Shown here in pieces: positions 44,914 to 53,375 of a stretch of 64,000 nucleotides of DNA. The position numbers were made by a program, and so were the translations under genes. The notes beneath the pieces were generated by a model. The model was not told where the DNA came from. It did no database searches and was given only the letters and a program-made list of their open reading frames with translations. How positions within the stretch are numbered: the stretch's first letter is position 1; each line of letters starts with the position of its first letter. The DNA comes from Chthoniobacter flavus Ellin428 (lineage in GTDB: Bacteria > Verrucomicrobiota > Verrucomicrobiia > Chthoniobacterales > Chthoniobacteraceae), in NCBI RefSeq assembly GCF_000173075.1, contig NZ_ABVL01000018.1, forward strand, positions 62,001 through 126,000. The letters run 5' to 3'.

Positions 44914-46470
44914 GGTGAAACTCCTCCCGGCATGCGCGGCGCCGGACACGTGGTGAAAAAGCTGTAACGCTCCATCAACGACGATGCAAAGGTGCTGGCC
45001 AGCACCACCACGGTGGCCCAAACGGCGATGGGAAACGCGGTAAACATCGCCACCACACTGGCCGCCATGGCCAGCGCGAGATTGAGCATCGTCACTTCGC
45101 GCCCACGGCAGCAGGCGCAACATCGTGCGCGCGGCCTTCGGCACTTCGTGCATGCTTTCCCAGACCACCAAAGCCATCCGCACAGCCATGGCCAATCCAA
45201 TGGCCACGTGCGCGTCCGCGGCAGTGCCGAAGCAGGATAGCACCACCGCGCCAGCGGCAGCGCCCAGGGCGAGAGTCGTCCCAAAGAACCGCGGAATGGT
45301 CAGCCGCGTCGACCAATATGGACGACGGGTATCGATGTAAATCATCGCCGAAGTGAAAACTCCGGCAAGACCGAGGACCGCGTTGAAACCGGCGATCCAC
45401 GGCGCGAGAAAACGCGTGGGCGGAAAAAGCATCGTCGCCACCGTGAGCGTAGACACCATCGAGAAGATGCCGAAAGCGAGAATCTCACGGCTCATCCACG
45501 AGGTACGCAACCCGAGGAAGAAACGCCAGGCGCCCATGGGACGTCCCAAATGCAGGACGGAAACGGCGAGCCCCAGATGCAAGGCGACCCATCCGACCAA
45601 CCCGACCGAGCGCACGCCCGGCATCAATGTCTGCATGACAAAAAGACCGACGCCCATCTGCGTGAGCAGCAGCATCCAGATCAGCGGCCAGTGGGCATGC
45701 TCGAGGCGCAACGCGGATTCGTCAGCCGCTTCCGCACTCACCGGCAGCGGATTCCTGGAAGAGAACCGCGTCGTCGGCTTGGTATAGTTCGATTCGAACG
45801 CCCCGGGAATCATCGCCACTCCCGGTTCGGCCAGGCGCACGACTTCCGCGCGGTCGACCAACTCGATCTTGATCGCTTCATGCGGGCAGGCTTGAACACA
45901 AGCGGGCGCTTCGCCCGCACTGAGCCGGCCGGTGCACATGTCGCATTTGCGCACGATGCCGAGCCGTTCGGAATACTGCGGCACATCGTAGGGACACTTC
46001 AGGATGCAGTACTGGCAACCGATGCACTGGTCATCGAGATGCCGCACGATGCCCGTCTCCGCATCCTTGTCGTAGGCCATCACCGGACAGCCTTCGAGGC
46101 ACGCCGGCTCCACGCAATGGTGGCACGCGGTGGTGACCGTCTGCCGATAGGATTCGCCATGCAGCAGCCCAACGCTGCGCCACATTTCGTGTTCCTCGAG
46201 GCCGTTCAGCGAATGGCATGCGCTCACGCACGCCTTGCATCCCGTGCAAGCGTCGAGATCGACGGCAAAGGCATACTGCTGGCCGGGACCGGGCTTGGTC
46301 TGCGGGATCAGGTCACGATAGTAACGCTCCTGCGCCGGCACCTCGCCGCGCTCATGTTTCCGGGCAAAGCGCTCGACCGCCGTCAACCGTTGCTGCTCGT
46401 CGAGCAGTTCGTCGATGAGCGTGCGCAGATGATCGGATTTTCCGGACTCTTGCGAGTTGGCCAATGTCAT
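44910..46470 (-). CDS. DmsB-DmsC-type iron-sulfur/membrane-anchor fusion, frameshifted as read
   Basis: Residues 1-240 hold four 4Fe-4S motifs (Cys75/78/81/85; 116/119/124/128; 149/152/155/159; 176/179/191/195), as in DmsB. From residue 263 a polytopic DmsC-like anchor begins (WPLIWMLLLTQMGVG, VLHLGRPMGAWRFFLGL, SWMSREILAFG). At residue 456 the frame leaves the family. Skipping one G in the GGG run at 45102-45104 continues it as REVTMLNLALAMAASVVAMF and ends ERYSFFTTCPAPRMPGG, the usual DmsC end, with a stop at 44910-44912 overlapping the next ATG. The repaired protein is 519 aa. It would carry electrons from quinol to the nitrate reductase. Its start overlaps the nitrite reductase stop. Confidence 0.85.
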
Positions 46471-48194
46471 TCCTCGTTACTGAAGATGCCTTGCAATGCG
46501 TTCAAATCGTGGCGCGCGGTGAAGGCCTGGAAGGTTTCATTCCCCTCGCGATGGCGCAGGTAGCCGCGCAGCATTTTTTCCACCAGCGGCTTCGCGCTTT
46601 CGAAATCGATCGCGTTGAAGACCTGGCGTCCGACCGCCTGGCTCGCTCCAAAGCCACCGCCCACGAAAATGTGGTACCCGTCCACGCTTTCGCCCGCGAT
46701 CTTGGCCTTCGTGCCGAGCAAGCCGATGTCGCCCATGTAGTGTTGCGCGCAGGAGTGCGGGCAACCGGTGAGATGAATGTTCACCGGTTGATCGAGCTTG
46801 ATGCGCTTGTCGAGGTAGTCCGCGAGTTCCATCGCGTGACCCTTGGTATTCGCCTGCGCGAATTTGCAATACGAGTTGCCCGTGCAGGCAATGATGCCGC
46901 TGCGCAGATTCGATTGCTGCGTGTCGAAACCAATCTTCCGCAACGCCTTCTTCACCGTAGCGACGAAGTGATCCGGGACATTCGGGATGACGAAGTTCTG
47001 CCATACGGTGAGGCGGATTTCACCGGAACCGTAGAGATCGGCGATCTCCGCGATACGGATCATCTGCTTGGGCGTAATCTGCCCCACCGGCATCGCCACG
47101 CCGACATAGTTCAGCCCTTTCTGCTTCTGCGGATAGACACCGACATGCGAGTGCGGGAGTTTCTGTCCCGGATACTCGATCAACGCAGGATCGAGCGGCA
47201 CGCGCTGCAACTGATAGCCCAGCAGTTTTTCCGTTTCCTCGAGATACTGTTCGAGCGTCCATTTCTCCAACAGGTGCTTGAGCCGTGCCTTCTTGCGGTC
47301 CCCGCGGTTGCCATGCTCGATGTAAACTCGCACGATCGCCGAAACGACCTTGTTGAGTTCCTCCGGTTTCACGAGCACCCCGAGATCGCGCGCAAAGGCC
47401 TTGTGGCCTGTCGCGCCACCGAGCGCGATGCGGAAGAAGATCTCTTCGCCCATCTTCACGGCCTTGCAGCCGACATCGTTCGTATCCTCGACCGTGCCAA
47501 TCAAGCCACCACCATCGTAAGCGATATTGAACTTCCGCGGCAGATCGTAGAACGAGCGATCGTTCAGGATGATCTGTCCCATCTCGTGACACAGCGGCAT
47601 CACGTCGATCAGCTCGTGCGGATCGACACCCGCGGTCGGGTTGGCGGTCAGGTTGCGGATATTATCCGCACCCGAGCCGCGCGCGTGCAGCCCGACGGAC
47701 TGAATGCGGTGCAGGAACTCCGGCGTGTCCTTCGGCTGGATGAGCCGCATCTGCAGATTCGCCCGGGTGGTAATTTGCACGTAACCGGTGGTGAGTTGCT
47801 TGGCGATATTCGCCAACTCCCGCAATTGGAATGTGCGCAACTGGCCGCCCGGAATCCGCAGGCGCGCCATGAACGCTTCCTTGTTCGGGCTGAGGTAGAA
47901 GAGGCCGTTCCACTTGAAACGGAAAACTTCTTCCTTCTCCGGCGCCTTGTTCGACGCCGCGTGTTCGAGCAGCAGCGGATACGCATCCAGCGGATGCAGC
48001 TCCTTCTTCACCCGCTCTTCGAAAACGAGGTCCTCATGCGCAATGCTCTTCGCCAAGATCGGCGGAGCTTCCACATCGCTGAAGCGTTGGCCACGCGCCG
48101 CCACACCGGCAAAGAAGCCGGTGAGGTATCTCATTTGTTCCTCGTTCAACGGCTGACCGTTGATGTTGCTGATGGGCAGACTGGCGGTGCTCAT
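46467..48194 (-). CDS. nirA: Siroheme nitrite (or sulfite) reductase
   Basis: 575 aa from the Met at 48194. The repeated half-domains typical of the family are present (RTFQLRELANIAKQLTTGY; EIRLTVWQNFVIPNV). The siroheme/4Fe-4S ligands are Cys437, Cys443 (CTGNSYCKFAQANTK), Cys478 and Cys482 (LTGCPHSCAQHYMGDIG). It reduces nitrite to ammonium with six electrons, and the nitrate context favours nitrite over sulfite. The N-terminus NEEQMRYLTGFFAG resembles the PEQRLWLNGYLAG segment of the adjacent flavoprotein, suggesting the two interact in the same way. It lies 5 bp after the flavoprotein gene and overlaps the iron-sulfur anchor gene by 4 nt. Confidence 0.93.
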   Translation of the reverse strand: MSTASLPISNINGQPLNEEQMRYLTGFFAGVAARGQRFSDVEAPPILAKSIAHEDLVFEERVKKELHPLDAYPLLLEHAASNKAPEKEEVFRFKWNGLFYLSPNKEAFMARLRIPGGQLRTFQLRELANIAKQLTTGYVQITTRANLQMRLIQPKDTPEFLHRIQSVGLHARGSGADNIRNLTANPTAGVDPHELIDVMPLCHEMGQIILNDRSFYDLPRKFNIAYDGGGLIGTVEDTNDVGCKAVKMGEEIFFRIALGGATGHKAFARDLGVLVKPEELNKVVSAIVRVYIEHGNRGDRKKARLKHLLEKWTLEQYLEETEKLLGYQLQRVPLDPALIEYPGQKLPHSHVGVYPQKQKGLNYVGVAMPVGQITPKQMIRIAEIADLYGSGEIRLTVWQNFVIPNVPDHFVATVKKALRKIGFDTQQSNLRSGIIACTGNSYCKFAQANTKGHAMELADYLDKRIKLDQPVNIHLTGCPHSCAQHYMGDIGLLGTKAKIAGESVDGYHIFVGGGFGASQAVGRQVFNAIDFESAKPLVEKMLRGYLRHREGNETFQAFTARHDLNALQGIFSNEE

Positions 48195-48199
48195 AAAAA

Positions 48200-49975
48200 T
48201 CAATAGACGTCGCGCTGATAGCGCTTTTCCGATTTCAGTTTCTGGATGAACTCGGCGGCGGCTTCCTTGCTCAATCCGCCGGCCGTTTCCGCGACCTGGT
48301 GGAGCGCGGCGTCCACGTCCTTCGCCATGCGGCTCGCATCGCCGCAGACGTAGAAGTGGGCGCCGCTGTCCAACCAAGACCAAAGTTCCGCCGCATTTTC
48401 CAACATGCGGTTCTGCACATAGATTTTTTCCGCCTGATCACGGGAAAAGGCGAGGTCGAGCCGCGTCAGGTGACCATCGCTCACCCAGCCCTCGAGCTGC
48501 TCCTGATAGAGGAAATCCGTCGAACGCTTCTGATCGCCGAAGAAGAGCCAGTTGCCTCCTTTCGCCCCGGTCGCACGGCGTTCCTCGAGAAAAGCGCGGA
48601 AGGGCGCGATGCCTGTGCCCGGGCCGCACATGATCACCGGCACGTCGCCATTCTCCGGCAGGCGGAAGCCATGAGAAGTCTGAACGAAGACCGGCACCGG
48701 TGTATTATCCGCGCACCGATCCGCGAGGAAGGTCGAGCATACGCCTTTGCGATTGCGTCCATAGCCATCGTAGCGCACCGCCGCCACCGTGAGATGCACC
48801 TCATCGGGATGCGCCTTCGGGCTGGAGGAGATGGAATACAAACGCGGCTGCAGCTTCTTCAGCAAGCCGGTGAGTTCCGCCGCGGCAAAGGGCTGGGTGA
48901 GTCCGCCAATCACGTCGATGATCTCGCGGCCCCACAGCCACTTCTTCAAATCGTCCTTGCGCGCTGGATCCAGCAGCGCGGCCAGTTCACCGCCCGCGGC
49001 GCCACGCTCGCCGGCCGCCTTGAGCAGGTCTGGCGTCGGCCGCGTGATGTCATACTGCTGGGTAAGCGCCAGGCGGAGCGAAGTCTCGGTGCCCTCCGGC
49101 GTCGTCACCGCTTCTTCCCCGTCGCAACCCAGCGCCTCGAGCACATCGTGAACGAGCGCACCGCAGTTCGCCGGCATCACGCCGAGCGCGTCACCGACTT
49201 CGTAGCTGAGTCCCGAGCCGGCGAGTGAGATTTCATAGTGTCGCACTTCCTTGCCGGAACCGTCGGCATTGAGCAGGCGATTCGCCAGCAGGCGGGCCGG
49301 GAAGGGATTCTTCTTCGACCAGCCTTGCGGAGCCTCCTCCGTGGAGGCGTCCGCTTCGCCGGAGGTGAGAGCGGGAGTGTCCGAGGAAGAGGAAAGCGCC
49401 GCGAAGACGCCTTCCGTCCACTCTTTCGCGGGCGTTTCGTAATCGACATCGCAATCCACGCGCGGATGCACACGCTTTGCACCGAGCTTCTCGAGGCGCT
49501 CATCGCAGTTCTTGCCGAACTGGCAGAACGCCGAATAGTTCGTATCGCCCAGCGCGAGAACCGAATAGTGGAGGTGGGCGAGCGGCGGCGCGGCTTCGCC
49601 CTGGAGGTAATTCCAGAACGCCTGCGCGTTGTCCGGCGGTTCGCCGTCACCGTAAGTGCTCGTGATCACCAGGACGTTTTCCTCCTTGGTGAGGTCGACG
49701 GTTTCGTATTTCGCCATGTCCACGAGCTTCGGCGCAAAGCCGCGCTTCACCGCTTCTTTCGAGGTCTTTTTCGCGAGGCCTTCTGCGGTGCCGGTCTGGC
49801 TGCCGTAGAAAACGACCAGGGGCTTGGCCGGTGCGGCGGGTCCGGAGGGCAGGCCCGCCAGGGCGCTCTCCGCCATGCTGGCGTCGGAGAACATACCGGC
49901 GAGATAACCGTTGAGCCAGAGGCGCTGTTCGGGGGAGAACGGGGCGTTTTCTGGGATAAACGGAATCTTATTCAT
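48200..49975 (-). CDS. CysJ-type diflavin reductase, likely electron donor to nitrite reductase
   Basis: 591 aa. An FMN flavodoxin domain (FYGSQTGTAEGLAKK, GSQTGTAE at residues 58-65; TSTYGDGEPP) is joined by an acidic Ser/Glu linker (about 195-220) to an FAD/NADPH reductase. That part has RLYSISSSP (378-386), GPGTGIAPFRAFLEER (451-466), YVCGDASRMAKDV and the terminal YQRDVY, which is identical in style to sulfite reductase alpha. NADPH electrons would pass through FAD and FMN to the siroheme protein encoded next. The usual nitrite partner would be NirD or ferredoxin, so this is an unusual but coherent pairing. The ATG is 1 nt after the kinase stop. Confidence 0.92.
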   Translation of the reverse strand: MNKIPFIPENAPFSPEQRLWLNGYLAGMFSDASMAESALAGLPSGPAAPAKPLVVFYGSQTGTAEGLAKKTSKEAVKRGFAPKLVDMAKYETVDLTKEENVLVITSTYGDGEPPDNAQAFWNYLQGEAAPPLAHLHYSVLALGDTNYSAFCQFGKNCDERLEKLGAKRVHPRVDCDVDYETPAKEWTEGVFAALSSSSDTPALTSGEADASTEEAPQGWSKKNPFPARLLANRLLNADGSGKEVRHYEISLAGSGLSYEVGDALGVMPANCGALVHDVLEALGCDGEEAVTTPEGTETSLRLALTQQYDITRPTPDLLKAAGERGAAGGELAALLDPARKDDLKKWLWGREIIDVIGGLTQPFAAAELTGLLKKLQPRLYSISSSPKAHPDEVHLTVAAVRYDGYGRNRKGVCSTFLADRCADNTPVPVFVQTSHGFRLPENGDVPVIMCGPGTGIAPFRAFLEERRATGAKGGNWLFFGDQKRSTDFLYQEQLEGWVSDGHLTRLDLAFSRDQAEKIYVQNRMLENAAELWSWLDSGAHFYVCGDASRMAKDVDAALHQVAETAGGLSKEAAAEFIQKLKSEKRYQRDVY

Positions 49976-49976
49976 G

Positions 49977-51599
49977 TCAGTGATGCAATAATTTGGCGAG
50001 GAGGTAGAGGGTGAGGGCGAGGAGGATGAAAAAGCCGGTCTGGTAAAAGCGCAGGGGAGTGCATTTTCCACCGCCGGGTTCCTGATAAAACGGCTCGACC
50101 TTTTCCGGGTGAGCGAGGTCAAACGCGACTTCGGAATAGTGCTGGTAGCGGCGTTCCGGGATCACCGCGAGCGCGCGTAGGATCAGGGAATCCAGCCACG
50201 GCGGGAGATTGGGATTCAAGCGAACCGGCGCCTTCGCCTTATTAAACACCGGCGTCTGGAACCGTTCGATTTCGCCATAGGGGAAGGAACGGGTCAGCGC
50301 TTCGTAAAGCGTCACACCGATGGCGAAAACTTCCGTGCGCTCGGAGATTGGGGCCTGGCGGAAACGCTCGGGCGCGAGATAGCTGGCCGTGCCGGCCCGC
50401 GAAGTGATGGAAAAGATTTCCGTCGCGCTGCCGAGATCGACAAGCTTGAAACTCAGCCGGTCGTAGCCGGTGATGACGAGGATGTTCTCCGGCTTGATGT
50501 CGCCGTGCACCAGGTCGCACCGCAGCAAAAACTGCGAAGCCTCGACGAGAAACTTGCCGAGCTCCACCGCTTCATCCACCGCCAGCGGCCGCGCCTTCAA
50601 GAGCATGCGCAGGCTCGGTGCCTCGACGAACTCCATGACGTAGTAGTGGGCGGTGCGCTTTTCGGGCACCACGGCCTCTACGAAAAAGGCACCGCCGAGA
50701 CGGGTGGCATTCCAGGTTTCCTTGATGAACTGATGCAACACCGCCTCGCTGTCCCGCGCTTCCAGCGGCGCGAACTTCAGCGTCCAGCGCTGGCCATCCT
50801 TGGTCGCAAGCCACACGCGATCGCTGTGCTGAAACGGGCGGACGAGTTCGTAACCATCGATCACGTCACCCTTCTGCAATGTCTCGGGGATATGGAGCGG
50901 GAGCTGGCTCACGGCGCGCAGCTTACCCGTTTCTGCGATATCAATCACGATCGCACTCATGTCGTCGAGTTGCTCGGGTTTGGCCACCGAACGCGCGTGC
51001 TGGACGATCGCCCGCGCGGCGTAACGCTGCGCGAGGCGCGCGTTGAGCTCGCTCTCATCGAGCACGTTCGAAACGCCGTCCGAGCAGAGGAAAGCGATGT
51101 CCCCGTCGTTGAGCTCGCGCTCGAAGCAGTAAGGCTCCACATCCGGCGCGAGGCCGATCGCGCGGCGCAGGACATGCCGCATTTGCTCATCCACGTGATC
51201 CTCAGAAAGCCGCGCGAGCTGGCCGCCGCGGGCGAGATACACGCGGGAGTCGCCGACGTTCAGGCCGAAGAGACGGTTGCCCTCGATGACCGCCACAGAA
51301 AGCGTGGAGATCATCTCGGGAGCGTCGTGCTGCAGCATGGATTCGTGGTGCAAGGTGCGGTTGATGAGCCGGGTGAATTCGGTGAGCGCCTTCTGCGGCG
51401 GCCACGATTCGGGCCGCGCGCTGTAGTTGCTGACCAGCGATTCCACGATGCGCGCGGAAGCCTCGCGGCCCCGGCGCGCCGCGCCGGTGCCGTCGGCGAG
51501 CACGGCGATCACCGTCTCGTCCCACGCCTTCACGGCAAAGGCGTCTTCCGATTCCTTGCCGTCGCGCGGGAGGCCGTAACTGGTCAGGTTCACTTTCAT
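49977..51599 (-). CDS. PP2C phosphatase-Ser/Thr kinase fusion of the nitrate operon
   Basis: 540 aa. Residues 1-225 are a PP2C domain: VLADGTG (33-39), NVGDSRVYL (114-122), LCSDGV and the C-terminal LDDMSAIV with Asp212-213. Residues about 245-500 are a protein kinase with Lys275, Asp367 in VHGDIKPEN and Asp388 in LVDLGSATE, then GTASYLAPERF. HRD reads HGD, DFG reads DLG, and no glycine-rich loop is visible, so activity may be altered. A single transmembrane helix lies at 519-538. It sits between the nitrate transporter (14 bp) and the flavoprotein (1 bp). Kinase genes also occur in nas clusters of pseudomonads, so a post-translational switch on transport or reduction is a reasonable hypothesis. 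Confidence 0.9.
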   Translation of the reverse strand: MKVNLTSYGLPRDGKESEDAFAVKAWDETVIAVLADGTGAARRGREASARIVESLVSNYSARPESWPPQKALTEFTRLINRTLHHESMLQHDAPEMISTLSVAVIEGNRLFGLNVGDSRVYLARGGQLARLSEDHVDEQMRHVLRRAIGLAPDVEPYCFERELNDGDIAFLCSDGVSNVLDESELNARLAQRYAARAIVQHARSVAKPEQLDDMSAIVIDIAETGKLRAVSQLPLHIPETLQKGDVIDGYELVRPFQHSDRVWLATKDGQRWTLKFAPLEARDSEAVLHQFIKETWNATRLGGAFFVEAVVPEKRTAHYYVMEFVEAPSLRMLLKARPLAVDEAVELGKFLVEASQFLLRCDLVHGDIKPENILVITGYDRLSFKLVDLGSATEIFSITSRAGTASYLAPERFRQAPISERTEVFAIGVTLYEALTRSFPYGEIERFQTPVFNKAKAPVRLNPNLPPWLDSLILRALAVIPERRYQHYSEVAFDLAHPEKVEPFYQEPGGGKCTPLRFYQTGFFILLALTLYLLAKLLHH

Positions 51600-51613
51600 C
51601 AGTTCAAATCAAG

Positions 51614-52960
51614 TCAGATGCGGGCATTCGCGATCGCGCCCCAAGTGGTGCGCCAGCGGGTTTTCACGAGGCCGAGACCGCAGATCGCCAGGAGGCAGAG
51701 CGCGGCGAAGATGAAGAAGCCGGGCGCGTAGGAACCCGTGAAGCCCTTGGCCAGGCCCAGCGAGCTGGCCAGGTAAAAGCCACCTACGCCACCGCCCGCG
51801 CCGACCAGGCCAGTCATCACGCCGATGTCCTTGCCGAAGCGCTGCGGCAGCAATTGAAAGACCGCGCCATTCGCCATGCCGAGCGCGCCGGAGGCGAAGA
51901 TGAAGGTGGTGACATTGAAGCCGAGGTTGTGCTGCAAGGTTCCGGCAACGAGGGCCACACCCGCGACGGCATAGAACACGTAGAGCGCGCGAATGCCACC
52001 GATGCGATCGGCCATCGCGCCGCCCACCGGACGCAACACCGCCCCGACACACGTGCAGAGCGCGGCGAAGTCACCAGCATGCACCGCCGTGAGACCGTAT
52101 TCGCTCTTGAAGTAGAGCACGTAGCTGCTCGCCAGGCCCACGAAACCGCCGAAGCTCACCGTGTAGTAAAAGCAGAACCAGTGGGCATCCTTGTCCCTAA
52201 GCAGGGTCATGTAATCCACGAGGCGCTTCTTTTTCACTTCGACCTGCGCTTCACGCGAAAAGACCACGTAAATCACCAACACGATGACCGCAGGGATCAA
52301 CGCGAGACCGAACACCGTCTTCCAGCCGTAGGCCGCTGCGAGGCGTGGTGCGAAGAGCGCATCGAGCACGGTGCCGATATTGCCTGCACCGGCGAGGCCC
52401 ATGACCACGCCCTGCATGTTCGGCGGATACCAGCGTCCCGCTTGCGGCAGCGCGACCGCGAAGCTGGCCCCGCCGAAGCCGAGGACCATGCCCATGAGCA
52501 GTGTGGCCTGATAATTTGGCAGCCCGAAAACGTAAGCGCCGATCAAGCCAGCGATCACCACGAGCTGGGCGATGATCCCGGTATTCTTCGCGCCGATGCG
52601 ATCCACCAACAAACCGAGGATAATACGCAGCACCGCACCCGAGAGGATCGGCACCGCGACCATGAAGCCCTTTTGCTCCGGCGAGAGATGCAGGGCATCG
52701 CCTATCTGCGCGCCGAGCGGACCGAGCACGGTCCAGACCATGAAACTGAAATCGAAATACAGGAATGCGGTGAGCAACGTTGGCCAGTGGCCGGAGTTTT
52801 TGAGATCGGAGAATTTCAAATTGGCGGTTGGTTTTGGGTTTAACGCACTGGCAGTTGTGACAGCACGCGCCCGAGCCATTAGCTCCGCCCGTGCCAAAGA
52901 AGACGAATTGCTCGCGAAATGCCGTTCATCGTCCTCATTCACGTCATGAAAAACTTTCAT
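51614..52960 (-). CDS. nasA: NarK/NasA-family nitrate/nitrite MFS transporter
   Basis: 448 aa, about 12 helices after a 45-residue cytoplasmic N-terminus; an internal Met at residue 28 is an alternative start. The two nitrate-signature segments are visible: VVMGLAGAGNIGTVLDALFA and VMTGLVGAGGGVGGFYLAS. LLVDRIGAKNTG and GAMADRIGG are the MFS loop motifs. A conserved Arg in AVLRIILGLLVDR is expected to bind substrate. It imports nitrate for the reductase encoded downstream. It is the first gene after the terminator at 53311-53350, so the 415-bp gap should hold its promoter. Confidence 0.92.
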   Translation of the reverse strand: MKVFHDVNEDDERHFASNSSSLARAELMARARAVTTASALNPKPTANLKFSDLKNSGHWPTLLTAFLYFDFSFMVWTVLGPLGAQIGDALHLSPEQKGFMVAVPILSGAVLRIILGLLVDRIGAKNTGIIAQLVVIAGLIGAYVFGLPNYQATLLMGMVLGFGGASFAVALPQAGRWYPPNMQGVVMGLAGAGNIGTVLDALFAPRLAAAYGWKTVFGLALIPAVIVLVIYVVFSREAQVEVKKKRLVDYMTLLRDKDAHWFCFYYTVSFGGFVGLASSYVLYFKSEYGLTAVHAGDFAALCTCVGAVLRPVGGAMADRIGGIRALYVFYAVAGVALVAGTLQHNLGFNVTTFIFASGALGMANGAVFQLLPQRFGKDIGVMTGLVGAGGGVGGFYLASSLGLAKGFTGSYAPGFFIFAALCLLAICGLGLVKTRWRTTWGAIANARI

Positions 52961-53310
52961 ACACGGGCGATGCCTCTGATTTTCGGAGCTTTACGACGTC
53001 CCTGGGCGGTCCGCCCTTGACAAAAAATTTTCGCGATCCCCGCTTTTCCTCTGAAATCGGGCTTCTTCGCGGGTCGCCGGCAATGGCGTCTTTTGCACAA
53101 ACTGGTTAGAATTTGCATAGGAAGCAACAGGAGCGGCCTCTGTCGAAAATGCGCAAAAACCTCCGACCGGGCGGTCTTTCAAAACCAATTTCCGAATGCG
53201 GAAGGCGTGTGGCGCGTTGGTGTAGGGCGCATGGCTCGTCCACTACCGGCCACATGCCCTACACCCACCGCGCCGCTATCGCGAATTACTTCGAGAATTG
53301 TCCGTCACCG
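52961..53310. other. Promoter region of the nitrate transporter-reductase operon
   Basis: No gene is seen in this spacer. It contains the inverted repeat at 53211-53274. A GG/GC-spaced element on the minus strand at 52987-53002 has the spacing of a sigma-54 promoter and ends 27 bp before the start codon, but only a weak -24 box, so I do not claim it. Confidence 0.4.
53211..53274. repeat. Imperfect inverted repeat
   Basis: Arms at 53211-53235 and 53248-53274 pair over GGCGCG, TGTAGGG and ATGGC-like blocks with small bulges. The loop is about 12 nt. It resembles the other intergenic hairpins of the window in size and placement, not in sequence. Confidence 0.65.
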
Positions 53311-53350
53311 AAAAAAAGCCGCCGTTCCGGTGGTTTCCCGGAACGGCGGC
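53311..53350 (-). terminator. Rho-independent terminator after the porin gene
   Basis: Perfect 13-bp GC-rich arms lie at 53318-53330 and 53338-53350 (GCCGCCGTTCCGG and its complement) with a 7-nt loop. Read on the minus strand, they are followed by seven T residues (53317-53311). It begins 26 bp after the porin stop, so it separates nasS-porin from the transporter-reductase operon. Confidence 0.93.
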
Positions 53351-53375
53351 GGAGTGGAGCGGAGACGAAGATCGT

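Noticed and set aside
42691..46470. A single 1259-codon frame suggesting a natural fusion of iron-sulfur protein, membrane anchor and nitrate reductase
   Set aside because: The joint region is out of frame with the DmsC family, and a separate well-placed ribosome site and ATGA junction start the reductase at 44913. A 1-nt insertion explains the fusion.
46464..48206. 580-codon plus-strand frame opposite the nitrite reductase
   Set aside because: The minus strand contains all siroheme and Fe-S ligands; the opposite frame has no domain signature.
52987..53002. Sigma-54-like element before the nitrate transporter
   Set aside because: Only the GG and GC dinucleotides match at the right spacing; the -24 box lacks TGGCAC. 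Too weak to list as a site.
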